Assembly (NCBI GenBank): GCA_900545935.1
Contig: URAP01000070.1
Span: forward strand, 1 to 6,127
DNA from: an uncultured Eubacteriales bacterium
GTDB taxonomy: Bacteria > Bacillota > Clostridia > Oscillospirales > CAG-272
DNA: 6,127 bases
Direction of reading: 5' to 3'
Shown here: piece after piece, positions 1 to 6,075 of the stretch
Layout of the letters: every line of letters begins with the position of its first letter
Position numbering within the stretch: position 1 is the first letter of the stretch
Program-made: the position numbers and the translations under genes
The notes under the pieces: model-generated
The model's database searches: none
Seen by the model: the letters and a program-made list of their open reading frames with translations, nothing else
What the model was told of the DNA's origin: nothing

Positions 1-1650
1 CTGCCATTTCGGCTCCTGCACCTCCCGCCTGCGTGAGACAGCATATGCGAGGGTGACGAGACGCAGCGCCATCGTACACCAGAAGTAAAATGCGGTATTG
101 TCGGTGAGGTATGAGACGGTCATATAGCCGAGCTCGCATACGTACAGCAGCGCAGTGCGCGTGTCGGCGTATTTTACCCAAAATACGGGATATGCAACAT
201 ACTGCGACAGCGCCCATCCCATCAGCCCGGGGAAGCCTATCTCGACAAAGACCTTCAGAATATCGTTGTGAAAGGCATATGCGACCTTGAGCAGCCCCTC
301 CTGATACCACTGTCCCACCACCGTGTCGATATACTCGAAGCCGTGACCCATGTAGGCGGGAGAAAAGGTATAGCAGCGATTGGCAAGCTGCCAGAGATAT
401 TCGCGCCCCATCATGTCGATGCCGAGGGTGCCGAACAGACGGGATACTATTCCCGTCCGCACGCCGTAGATGTAGAGCAGGAAGAATGCGGTCCATGCAA
501 AGCCGAGGAATATAAAGAATTTCGTCAGGCGCTGCCTTTTGCGCAGCAGCAGTCCGATCAATGCAAACAGCACAACTGCGGGGATGGCTATACGCTTCAT
601 ACCGACGATAAAGAAGAAACCGGTAAGCAGTATATAGCGTCTGCGGTGCCGCCGCTGATCCTCCGTTTCGGTCGGTGCAAAGACCGCATAGTAAAGCAGC
701 AGCTGACCGAAAACAAAGGTCAGATCGTGGATCTCAAGACTGCGCGCATACCCCTCGGCTCCGCCGAAGGTTGTGATGCAGTTAATGAGCGAACGGATGC
801 TTTCGACTATCCCGTAATTCGGTATCTCGAGCAACATGATAAGCCCGTTCGCCGCACCGATGCCGAGCGCAAAGAGGTCGATAGCCTCTATCCCGAACAT
901 GTAGACCGCCGATACCGCCGTAAGCATTGAGACGGTCTGAAAGACCATCTTCGATCCGCCGCGTATCATCGACGACATATCCGAAAAGTCAAATATCCAT
1001 ATGACGAGTGACCATATCAGCAAAAAGACGATAAGCCCGAGGTACAGCAGCGTCGGAGACAGCAGCTCGCGCACACGCTGAAGATTCGGTCGGATGATGG
1101 CATAGACAAGCGCCGAGAGGATGATGCCTGCGGTGATTATCTTCGGCAGTCCGCCGAGCACGGTATTTATCTTATTCCATTCGCCGAGCGCCGAGACGGC
1201 AAGGAGAAGCACGAACATCAGCTTTAATATGACCGGGCAGTCGCTCGCGGCGCGCGCCGCACGTCCCGTCCATACACGGTCACGTCTCCTGACGCTGTCC
1301 GTCGTGCTCTGACGGGACAGCTCTGCGGCGCGGTTCGGCATCCGCTCGCGCTTCGCAGCCTCGGCACGTGCGGCGGCGTTCGGCAGCGCGGCTATCTGCG
1401 CAAGCTGCGCCGCGCGGGCATGACTCAGCTTTTCTTCGGTTCGTGAAGCACCGCTCACAATGCCGTTAGAATCACCGCCCGCAGCGTCCGAGGAGCTGCC
1501 GGGAGCTGCACCCGAAGCGACATTCAAAGCATCCCCCGAAGCAGCATCCGAAGCAACGCTTGAGGCGCTGCCGGTCTTTCCGAAGCCGCTGCCGGCACCT
1601 TCCGCCCGCGGCTCTTCTCCGCCGCGCCGATTTTCCTTGCTCTCTCTCAT
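1..1650 (-). CDS. O-antigen polymerase/ligase-like membrane protein (Wzy/WaaL superfamily), 3' end cut by the window edge
   Basis: The minus-strand frame is open from the ATG at 1650-1648 to base 1: 550 codons with no stop, so the C-terminus lies outside the window. Residues 1-135 are hydrophilic: an Ala/Ser/Gly-rich part to about residue 65, then an Ala/Arg/Glu-rich part. About 10-11 hydrophobic segments follow, the first at about 138-157 and the last within the final 30 residues seen. Family-like motifs are GREYLW (415-420), GHGFE (435-439) and FHND followed by VEIGFPGLMGW (His461, Glu470, Gly472, Gly475). This matches the periplasmic-loop histidine and E-x-G-x-x-G pattern of the O-antigen ligase/polymerase family. 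In such proteins this region helps transfer or join lipid-linked glycans outside the membrane. Placement after a flippase favours a Wzy-type polymerase over a ligase. The start is fixed by an AAAGGAGG ribosome site. The next in-frame ATG (residue 104) lacks a good one. Family assignment is firm; the exact reaction is inferred. Confidence 0.85.
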   Translation of the reverse strand, partial: MRESKENRRGGEEPRAEGAGSGFGKTGSASSVASDAASGDALNVASGAAPGSSSDAAGGDSNGIVSGASRTEEKLSHARAAQLAQIAALPNAAARAEAAKRERMPNRAAELSRQSTTDSVRRRDRVWTGRAARAASDCPVILKLMFVLLLAVSALGEWNKINTVLGGLPKIITAGIILSALVYAIIRPNLQRVRELLSPTLLYLGLIVFLLIWSLVIWIFDFSDMSSMIRGGSKMVFQTVSMLTAVSAVYMFGIEAIDLFALGIGAANGLIMLLEIPNYGIVESIRSLINCITTFGGAEGYARSLEIHDLTFVFGQLLLYYAVFAPTETEDQRRHRRRYILLTGFFFIVGMKRIAIPAVVLFALIGLLLRKRQRLTKFFIFLGFAWTAFFLLYIYGVRTGIVSRLFGTLGIDMMGREYLWQLANRCYTFSPAYMGHGFEYIDTVVGQWYQEGLLKVAYAFHNDILKVFVEIGFPGLMGWALSQYVAYPVFWVKYADTRTALLYVCELGYMTVSYLTDNTAFYFWCTMALRLVTLAYAVSRRREVQEPKWQ

Positions 1651-1657
1651 TCCATTT

Positions 1658-1665
1658 CCTCCTTT
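1658..1665 (-). promoter_or_regulatory. Strong ribosome binding site for the polymerase-like gene
   Basis: The minus strand reads AAAGGAGG, seven bases before the ATG at 1650. It is a near-perfect Shine-Dalgarno sequence. It decides the start codon and therefore supports translation of the unusual hydrophilic N-terminal extension. Confidence 0.85.
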
Positions 1666-1675
1666 CCGTCAGCCT

Positions 1676-1691
1676 GTCCGCCGCAGCGGAC
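1676..1691 (-). other. Small perfect hairpin ahead of the ribosome site
   Basis: On the minus strand GTCCGC, loop TGCG, GCGGAC forms a perfect 6-bp GC-rich stem with a 4-base loop. It ends 10 bases before the AAAGGAGG site of the polymerase-like gene. No T-run follows, so it is not a standard terminator. It might shape the messenger near the ribosome site, but at this length it could be chance. Confidence 0.4.
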
Positions 1692-1742
1692 GTTATATTT
1701 CGATCATCATGCGCCGAGTATCAAAGTGTTTCCGTAGCGTCT

Positions 1743-1777
1743 CGTATCGCATTGCATCACATCGTACCGTATCGCAT
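1743..1777. repeat. Short direct repeat CGTATCGCAT, two copies 25 bp apart
   Basis: CGTATCGCAT occurs exactly at 1743-1752 and 1768-1777, within the 140-bp gap after the flippase gene. The bases between them (TGCATCACATCGTAC) carry related ATCGTA/CATC fragments, so the whole looks like a degenerate local duplication. No function is evident. Confidence 0.45.
1767..1775 (-). repeat. Shared intergenic 9-mer GCGATACGG, copy 1
   Basis: This copy lies 15 nt downstream of the flippase stop codon. The same 9-mer occurs in the same orientation in the other two gaps between genes (3426-3434 and 4742-4750), and I found no copy inside the genes. Function unknown; chance is not excluded. Confidence 0.4.
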
Positions 1778-1790
1778 CGGCACCCGACCG

Positions 1791-3317
1791 TCACGCGCGG
1801 CGGCGATGTGCGCGAACAAATGCGATGCACTCGCGCAGGTTGATAAGCACATTGACCGCTATGAACACAGCCGCAATCCAAAGCGCATTCGGTATAACGG
1901 TGAGAATGACGTGCAGATAGCTCGTCGCCTCGCAGCTGTCGGTGCCGAGCAGCATTATTATGCCCGCGCCGAGCGCAAGGTTGACCGCTATCTTCTTGTA
2001 CAGCTGCAGGCAGCTGCGGTCGAGGATTCGACGCGCGGTGTAGATAATGAGCGCATTATTGCGATAGAGCAGCGCGGCTACCGTTCCGATAAGGCAGCCT
2101 ATAAGGCCGAAGCACCATGTTGCAATAATCGATACTGTGATGTTGATAGCCATCTCCCATATCGCCTGATTACGTGTATCGTCGAATTTTCCCGCCACAT
2201 AGAGCTGCTGGAGCATCGGAGCCTCGGTGCCGGTCAGCGCGGTGACGGCGGCGAACAGCAGCAGCGCGACGGTATTGTCATATATCGCGGCATCCGCAAT
2301 GCCGCTCGTATAAAGCCTGATCACCGGCATGAGAAAAGCTGTGAGAATGGTGTATGCGGCAAATAAAAGGGTATAATAGACGGTCTCGTAGAGGCTGAAT
2401 TCGCGCTTGAAGCGCTCGAAGTCGGTATGAAACATCTGACCGAATTTGAAGGTAAGACCGTTCGTGAACGAGGTAACGACCTTCTGAAAGTTTGCGAAAA
2501 ACAGCGAGAACACGGCATAGACGCTCGCATAGTTCATGCCGCACATTATCGAGATGATGACCGTATCGGTATTCGAGAAGATGCAGCCGGATATCTGATG
2601 CACAAGCACCGAGCGCTTCTGCGACAGCGCAGAGTGATCGGGCTTTGCGTGCCAGTCTATCCAGCCGTAGTGCCGACGGACATATATGATGATGAAGAAT
2701 ATCTGAATGATCGACGGAACGCAGTAGGTCGCCTGAATGAGAATGAGATTGTCCGAGATGAGCAGAAATACAAGGCGCAGGAGATTGGAGATGATGAGAG
2801 TGACCGTCTGCAGTGTCGTAAGGATGTATTTCTTGCCCTCGACCTCGAGAAAGGCATTATACTTGCCGCGCCAGAGGAAGAGAATTATGCCGGGAATGCC
2901 GTAGAGCAATATCACCGAAAAGACGGTAAAGTAGTCGAGACTCGTGCGCACGACGAGCGGATAGCCGACGGCAAACAGCAATGTCAGTGCCGTATATATC
3001 ATGCCCGAGCGCAGATAGAAGCGCCGAGCCGATGCGAGAATGGAGTTTATTCTGTCGGTATCGCCGATCGCGACCGGATGATAGAGAGAATACTGCGCCG
3101 ACAAGCCGACCCCCGCCTCGAGCAGCGCGAGATAGGCAAAAATATTCTTTATCGTGCTGTCAAGGCCGTTTACATCCGAGCCGAAGTTGACAAGATAAAG
3201 TCGCGGCAGGACAAAGCCGAATACTATCTTTACCGCCTCATAGGAGAGGTTTGATATTATATTGAGTACGACACGCTTGTTTTTTTCATGCGCGGTCGAT
3301 ACTGTTGCATTCCCCAT
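1791..3317 (-). CDS. Wzx-like oligosaccharide flippase (MOP/PST superfamily membrane protein)
   Basis: This is a 508-residue, very hydrophobic protein with about 12-14 predicted membrane spans across residues 16-492. The N-terminal region around 45-71 (FGSDVNGLDSTIKN, then YLALLEAGVG) followed by SLYHP resembles the start of Firmicute polysaccharide transporters, where a GSxVNGL segment precedes the second span. Length fits the family. A short basic tail (VRAHRRRA) ends the protein on what is probably the cytoplasmic side. Its likely role is to move undecaprenyl-diphosphate-linked repeat units from the inner to the outer face of the membrane, for the polymerase-like protein encoded next. An AGAGG ribosome site lies 8 bases before the ATG at 3317. 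The gene begins 182 bp after the acyltransferase stop and ends (TGA) 140 bp before the polymerase-like start. The substrate cannot be read from the sequence. Confidence 0.9.
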   Translation of the reverse strand: MGNATVSTAHEKNKRVVLNIISNLSYEAVKIVFGFVLPRLYLVNFGSDVNGLDSTIKNIFAYLALLEAGVGLSAQYSLYHPVAIGDTDRINSILASARRFYLRSGMIYTALTLLFAVGYPLVVRTSLDYFTVFSVILLYGIPGIILFLWRGKYNAFLEVEGKKYILTTLQTVTLIISNLLRLVFLLISDNLILIQATYCVPSIIQIFFIIIYVRRHYGWIDWHAKPDHSALSQKRSVLVHQISGCIFSNTDTVIISIMCGMNYASVYAVFSLFFANFQKVVTSFTNGLTFKFGQMFHTDFERFKREFSLYETVYYTLLFAAYTILTAFLMPVIRLYTSGIADAAIYDNTVALLLFAAVTALTGTEAPMLQQLYVAGKFDDTRNQAIWEMAINITVSIIATWCFGLIGCLIGTVAALLYRNNALIIYTARRILDRSCLQLYKKIAVNLALGAGIIMLLGTDSCEATSYLHVILTVIPNALWIAAVFIAVNVLINLRECIAFVRAHRRRA

Positions 3318-3369
3318 ATTCGTTGCCTCTGTTCTCTCGTGAAAGCCGCCTTTTCGTCAGGTTGTATTT

Positions 3370-3401
3370 TCTATAGAATTATTTTCGTCTGCCTCGGTCA
3401 A
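3370..3401 (-). promoter_or_regulatory. Weak candidate promoter ahead of the flippase gene
   Basis: In the 182-bp gap the minus strand has TTGACC (3401-3396) and, after 20 bases, TATAGA (3375-3370) within the only AT-rich patch of the gap. The -35 match is good, but the spacer is about 3 bases longer than ideal. It could give the flippase and polymerase-like genes a secondary promoter. It is a pattern match only. Confidence 0.25.
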
Positions 3402-3402
3402 G

Positions 3403-3428
3403 CGGCAGCTGCCCGAAAAGCTGTGCCG
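3403..3428 (-). other. Imperfect hairpin between the acyltransferase and flippase genes
   Basis: The minus strand can pair CAGCT with AGCTG and, beyond a two-base bulge, CGG with CCG, around an 8-base loop. No T-run follows in the direction of transcription, so it is not a clear terminator. Its outer edge overlaps the shared 9-mer. Confidence 0.35.
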
Positions 3429-3434
3429 TATCGC
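3426..3434 (-). repeat. Shared intergenic 9-mer GCGATACGG, copy 2
   Basis: This exact copy sits in the gap between the acyltransferase and flippase genes, 65 nt after the acyltransferase stop. Its position relative to the stop differs from the other two copies (15 and 17 nt), which weakens the case for one shared role. Confidence 0.35.
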
Positions 3435-3499
3435 CGCAGATATTGTTTATTGCCGTCAGCCGTGCAGTCCGTCCGATATCCGCCGCACCGCCGGCACGG

Positions 3500-4627
3500 C
3501 TATATGCTGCCGTTCGCCGATTCCGTCTCGGATATGCGACGCGATGCGCCCATCGGCAGACCGATGCGCTCAGCCGCCGCACCTATGCGCGTTCCGCCGA
3601 GCAGGCGAATAAGCAGATAAGGCACCGTAAGCCCTGCCGCCATGCAGATAATAACGACCGCAGGCGCCGGAACGCCGAGCTTCTCGTACAGCAAAAGCCC
3701 GAGAAAGGCACAGCAGAACGGCTGGTGGTAGAGATAATACGGCAACGTCTGCCTGCCGAAGCGGACAAGCCGCAGCTCCGTCCCCCGCTGCTCCGCACGG
3801 CGGCAAAGCAGCGCCATGAATGCGGTTATGCCGAGACACAGACCGAGAACTGCCGCATTTTCGAGATAGAAGGTCGGTATTCCGGTCAGTCGGGCGGCGT
3901 ACGGGTCAAAATCAAACGGAGAATAGATGAGCAGCACCGTCAGCGCGCCGCATCCGATACCGGCAGCGGCAAACGCACGGGAGTGCTCGCGTATCACCCG
4001 CTCCGGGAGCAGCGTTCCGACAAGGAAGAATACCGCCTTCTGCATAAATGCCTTTCCCGTCCACACCCATCCGTGGCAGAAAAGCTCGTACAGCAGCGGA
4101 ATAAGCAGCACCGCCGTGATACGAACCGCACGCGAGGCGCGAGGGGAGAGCAGACGATCGCAGAAATATACCGCCGCAGTCAGCAGAAACAGCGTCTGCA
4201 GATACCAAACGTGAAAGCAGTACGGGTTTTCGTTGCCCAGCATATCAAGCAGATACCGCCCGGGCGAGATGAGCGCATAGGCGCTGCCCGAGAGCATTCC
4301 GCGCAGCGGCAAAACAGCCCAAATAAGCGCGAATACAAGGTACATCAGCACCGAATACGACAGCCACGGCAGCAGCAGCGAGCGCGCCTTACGACGCAGA
4401 AATTCGCCGGGTGTCTGCTCACGGTACCGCTGCGCGGCAAGCCCGTAGCCGAGACCGGAAAGCAAAAACAGGAGCGAAACATGAAAGCGGTAAACGATAA
4501 CATACGACACGTCGCACCATACAAAATCGGCACGCATCGACTCGCGAAAGGTGTGCCCGAATATGACGAGCAGCACCGCAAGTCCCTTAGCGGCGTCTAT
4601 ATAGCTAAGTCGTTTTTTCTCCGCCAT
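3500..4627 (-). CDS. Acyltransferase-3 family membrane protein, probable sugar O-acetyltransferase
   Basis: The 375-residue protein has about 10 hydrophobic spans. It opens with RLSYIDAAKGLAVLLVIFGH (residues 6-25), the signature of integral-membrane acyltransferases of the AT3 family, with the conserved His at 25. FHVSLLFLLSG (48-58), FHVWYLQTLF (138-147) and GRQTLPYYLYHQP (291-303) are the other usual conserved blocks. Lys14 stands where many family members have Arg in the R-x10-H pair. From memory, lysine is common in the subgroup resembling fucose 4-O-acetylase. Known members move acetyl or other acyl groups from the cytoplasmic side onto sugars of surface polysaccharides, so this one probably decorates the repeat unit made by this cluster. 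A polar tail follows about residue 350. AAAGGAG lies 10 bases before the ATG at 4627. It begins 140 bp after the glycosyltransferase stop and ends with TAG. Family is firm; acyl donor and acceptor are unknown. Confidence 0.9.
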   Translation of the reverse strand: MAEKKRLSYIDAAKGLAVLLVIFGHTFRESMRADFVWCDVSYVIVYRFHVSLLFLLSGLGYGLAAQRYREQTPGEFLRRKARSLLLPWLSYSVLMYLVFALIWAVLPLRGMLSGSAYALISPGRYLLDMLGNENPYCFHVWYLQTLFLLTAAVYFCDRLLSPRASRAVRITAVLLIPLLYELFCHGWVWTGKAFMQKAVFFLVGTLLPERVIREHSRAFAAAGIGCGALTVLLIYSPFDFDPYAARLTGIPTFYLENAAVLGLCLGITAFMALLCRRAEQRGTELRLVRFGRQTLPYYLYHQPFCCAFLGLLLYEKLGVPAPAVVIICMAAGLTVPYLLIRLLGGTRIGAAAERIGLPMGASRRISETESANGSI

Positions 4628-4637
4628 ACCTTGTTCG

Positions 4638-4644
4638 CTCCTTT
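4638..4644 (-). promoter_or_regulatory. Ribosome binding site of the acyltransferase gene
   Basis: AAAGGAG on the minus strand lies 10 bases before the ATG at 4627. A second purine patch (AAGG) directly against the ATG is too close to act. The good site supports this start, which also places the family signature at residues 6-25, where it is expected. Confidence 0.7.
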
Positions 4645-4654
4645 GACCGATCCG

Positions 4655-4683
4655 AATATAATGCAGCCAATAAAAATAAATAT
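4655..4683 (-). promoter_or_regulatory. Weak candidate promoter ahead of the acyltransferase gene
   Basis: This is a clear AT-rich island in a GC-rich gap. The minus strand has TATATT (4660-4655) as a possible -10 box, but the sequence 17 bases upstream (ATATTT) is a poor -35. Transcripts starting here would have a leader of about 20 nt and still include the ribosome site. Low confidence. Confidence 0.25.
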
Positions 4684-4725
4684 CGGAATGCTCCGTGCCG
4701 GGATATGCGGCGCGGAAAATCGAGA

Positions 4726-4758
4726 CGCGTGCCGTGTATCACCGTATCGCGCCACGCG
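4726..4758. repeat. Inverted repeat CGCGTG/CACGCG enclosing the shared 9-mer
   Basis: CGCGTG (4726-4731) and CACGCG (4753-4758) form a 6-bp inverted repeat with a 21-base interior that contains GCGATACGG (minus strand). It lies just after the glycosyltransferase stop codon. The loop is large and no T-run follows, so I do not call it a terminator. Confidence 0.35.
4742..4750 (-). repeat. Shared intergenic 9-mer GCGATACGG, copy 3
   Basis: This copy begins 17 nt downstream of the glycosyltransferase TGA, close to the 15-nt distance of copy 1 from the flippase stop. It lies inside the inverted repeat at 4726-4758. Confidence 0.4.
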
Positions 4759-4767
4759 CTTGTGCGC

Positions 4768-5877
4768 TCAGCGTCTGCTCTTTTCAAGATAGAGCTGCTG
4801 TATTCGCTGTGCCTCGCACACGATGTCGTAGCCGGCATCACGGACGACCTCGGCGCCCGCCTCGCGGGAAAAATCGCCGTGCGCAAGGGTGAACAGCGCC
4901 TGCGCCCAACCGTCGTCTGTCTCGGTAAGCGGCACGCGAAGCGCACGCGGCGAGAGCACGACCTCATCGGTAACAGCATCCGAAAAGATGCACGCAAGCC
5001 CCGATGCCTGCGCTTCTATGCCGACAACCGGCAAGCCCTCAAAAAGTGAGGGCAGCAGGAATACATCCATCGCCTGATACCATCGGTCGACACGGCTCTG
5101 CAGCCCGGCAAACAGAACATTGTCCGCAATGCCGAGCGCACGCGCCTTCTCACGCATCGCGCCCTCAAGCTCGCCCTCGCCGATAAGCACAAGGATCGAG
5201 TTCGGATCGCGCCGCATATATGCCGCATAGATGTCGAGCAGACGGGTGTGGTTCTTCTGCATATTAAAGCGCCCTACATGACCTATGACAGTTCGGTCGC
5301 CGAGCCCATTCTCGGCACGAATGGCGGCACGCACCTCGGGGTCAAATCGGAAGCGCGCGGTATCTATCGCATTTCGCATTACCATGCCACAGGCATTCCA
5401 GCGCTGCCTGCCGAAAAAATAGATGCCGGCATCGCGCCCGCACGCCCAGAGATCGGAAGCCGCATGAGGGAGCAGCAGCTTGCACACCATCTTGAGCGGC
5501 CATTTGTAGTCGCGGATGATGCGTGTGTTGTGCGCATGGGCTATACGTGTCTTTATCCCCGCGCGCTCCGCTCCGCGCAGAGCATAGTAGCCCATAGCCT
5601 CGTTGTGTGCATGGACAATTGCTATATCGCGGTCTGCGGCGAGAATCTGCCGCACATATTTTATATAGCCGGGATAGCGTATGGGATTCAAGCCGGGGGA
5701 AACGTAGATGTGACCGCCCATGCTCCGTATCTCCTCGTCGTAATCACCGGGCTTCGGCTTGTTCGCGAGAAAATCGAATTGCAGCACGTCGCGGTCTATC
5801 CGACGATAATAATTCATGAGCATCGTCTCAATGCCCGCTCTGTCCATATTGCTGACAGAATGTAATACTCTAATCAT
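4768..5877 (-). CDS. GT4-family glycosyltransferase (GT-B fold), capsule/exopolysaccharide type
   Basis: The 369-residue protein (from the ATG at 5877) has the two-domain layout of GT-B retaining glycosyltransferases. The N-terminal acceptor domain starts MIRVLHSVSNMDRAGIETML, with a GGxE-like turn at residues 14-17 (here AGIE). HAHN occurs twice, at 89-92 and 114-117. The C-terminal donor domain holds GHVGRFNMQKNH (199-210; Arg203 and Lys208 are the usual diphosphate contacts), LIGEGEL (231-237) and FEGLPVVGIEAQASG (279-293), which contains the E-x7-E pair Glu280/Glu288. It lacks membrane spans and should act in the cytoplasm or on the inner membrane face, adding a sugar from a nucleotide-sugar donor to a growing lipid-linked repeat unit. 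It resembles EpsF/CapM-like enzymes of Firmicutes. An upstream in-frame GTG at 5886 is less likely because it overlaps the ribosome site AGGTGA. Donor and acceptor sugars cannot be told. It is the first gene after the repeat zone. Confidence 0.92.
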   Translation of the reverse strand: MIRVLHSVSNMDRAGIETMLMNYYRRIDRDVLQFDFLANKPKPGDYDEEIRSMGGHIYVSPGLNPIRYPGYIKYVRQILAADRDIAIVHAHNEAMGYYALRGAERAGIKTRIAHAHNTRIIRDYKWPLKMVCKLLLPHAASDLWACGRDAGIYFFGRQRWNACGMVMRNAIDTARFRFDPEVRAAIRAENGLGDRTVIGHVGRFNMQKNHTRLLDIYAAYMRRDPNSILVLIGEGELEGAMREKARALGIADNVLFAGLQSRVDRWYQAMDVFLLPSLFEGLPVVGIEAQASGLACIFSDAVTDEVVLSPRALRVPLTETDDGWAQALFTLAHGDFSREAGAEVVRDAGYDIVCEAQRIQQLYLEKSRR

Positions 5878-5882
5878 AGTTA

Positions 5883-5888
5883 TCACCT
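5883..5888 (-). promoter_or_regulatory. Ribosome binding site that decides the glycosyltransferase start
   Basis: AGGTGA on the minus strand ends six bases before the ATG at 5877, a standard distance. The alternative GTG start at 5886-5884 lies inside this site, so it could not use it. That argues for the ATG and a 369-residue protein. Confidence 0.7.
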
Positions 5889-5890
5889 AA

Positions 5891-5958
5891 ACGAAGTGGG
5901 GACGATGGGGAACGCGGAGTGCGCGGGGGACGCGAAGTACGCGGGGACGCGCAGGGGG
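5891..5958. repeat. G-rich degenerate tandem repeat next to the glycosyltransferase start
   Basis: On the plus strand at least five units start with ACG and end in a run of 4-5 G: 5891-5901, 5902-5910, 5912-5929, 5930-5946 and 5947-5958. CGAAGT or CGGAGT recurs within three of them. The units differ in length. Transcripts of the glycosyltransferase that start upstream would carry a C-rich leader. The five G-runs could form a quadruplex on the plus (template) strand. The minus frame through here gives repeated RVLRVPRALRVP, which is translated repeat and not a believable protein. Confidence 0.6.
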
Positions 5959-5977
5959 ACTTTTGAAAAAGTCCCCC
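5954..5977. repeat. Perfect palindrome, 11-bp arms
   Basis: GGGGGACTTTT (5954-5964) and AAAAGTCCCCC (5967-5977) pair perfectly around the two bases GA; in practice the loop would open to four. Neither strand has a T-run after the stem, so it does not look like a simple terminator. From memory, similar GGGGGACTTTTT palindromes followed by GCACCCCCTCAAAA are common between genes in gut Clostridia, which suggests a dispersed REP-like element. No search was possible. Confidence 0.7.
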
Positions 5978-5980
5978 CGC

Positions 5981-6038
5981 ACCCCCCTCAAAACTTTTAA
6001 ATAAGAGTAAAGGCTTGTCGGTAATCCGAGTACAAGCC
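5981..6038. repeat. Direct repeat copy A (58 bp) with terminal hairpin
   Basis: This copy begins ACCCCCCTCAAAAC, passes an AT-rich middle (TAAATAAGAGTAAA) and ends with the hairpin GGCTTGT...ACAAGCC. It matches copy B (6071-6127) with three substitutions and one missing C. It directly follows the palindrome at 5954-5977. Confidence 0.85.
6012..6038 (-). terminator. Terminator-like hairpin in repeat copy A
   Basis: Read on the minus strand: GGCTTGT, bulge ACT, CGG, loop ATTA, CCG, ACAAGCC, then the T-rich tail TTTACTCTTATTT. That gives a 10-bp stem with one 3-base bulge. It could stop leftward transcripts from a gene beyond the right edge and so separate them from the glycosyltransferase gene. 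The tail is broken by A and C, so termination would be modest. Confidence 0.4.
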
Positions 6039-6057
6039 GTAAAGCAATATTCGGAAC

Positions 6058-6075
6058 GGGGTGCGGGTACACCCC
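6058..6075. repeat. Short palindrome GGGGTG/CACCCC before repeat copy B
   Basis: GGGGTG (6058-6063), loop CGGGTA, CACCCC (6070-6075) is a perfect 6-bp stem. It takes the place, at the C-rich edge of copy B, that the larger palindrome 5954-5977 holds next to copy A. This may be a decayed or alternative form of the same arrangement. Confidence 0.5.

Noticed and set aside
268..930. 220-residue plus-strand open frame
   Set aside because: It uses codons exactly complementary to the polymerase-like gene. The minus strand carries clear membrane spans and family motifs there.
1693..1881. 62-residue minus-strand open frame overlapping the flippase end
   Set aside because: It is Cys/Arg-rich, out of frame with the flippase, lacks a ribosome site and resembles no family I know.
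2427..3254. 275-residue plus-strand open frame
   Set aside because: It lies wholly antisense to the flippase. The charged, low-information product is what the reverse of hydrophobic membrane codons yields.
4657..4662. Perfect TATAAT on the plus strand
   Set aside because: There is no -35 box at suitable spacing and no plus-strand gene follows. It probably reflects the AT-rich island upstream of the acyltransferase.
3443..4792. 449-residue plus-strand open frame
   Set aside because: It is antisense to the acyltransferase gene and runs into both neighbours. The product is Arg/Gln/His-rich with no domain, and it has no good ribosome site. It is a shadow of a GC-rich gene.
5248..5865. 205-residue plus-strand open frame
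   Set aside because: It is antisense to the glycosyltransferase, which has clear catalytic motifs on the minus strand.
5878..5886. GTG start for the glycosyltransferase three codons upstream
   Set aside because: The GTG lies within the AGGTGA ribosome site that correctly serves the ATG at 5877.
5954..5977. Reading the perfect palindrome as a rho-independent terminator
   Set aside because: The stem is strong, but C- or G-rich sequence and no T-run follows on either strand. It is kept as a palindromic repeat.
5887..6072. 61-residue minus-strand open frame upstream of the glycosyltransferase
   Set aside because: Its C-terminal half is translated tandem repeat (RVLRVPRALRVP). It has no ribosome site and sits in repeat sequence.
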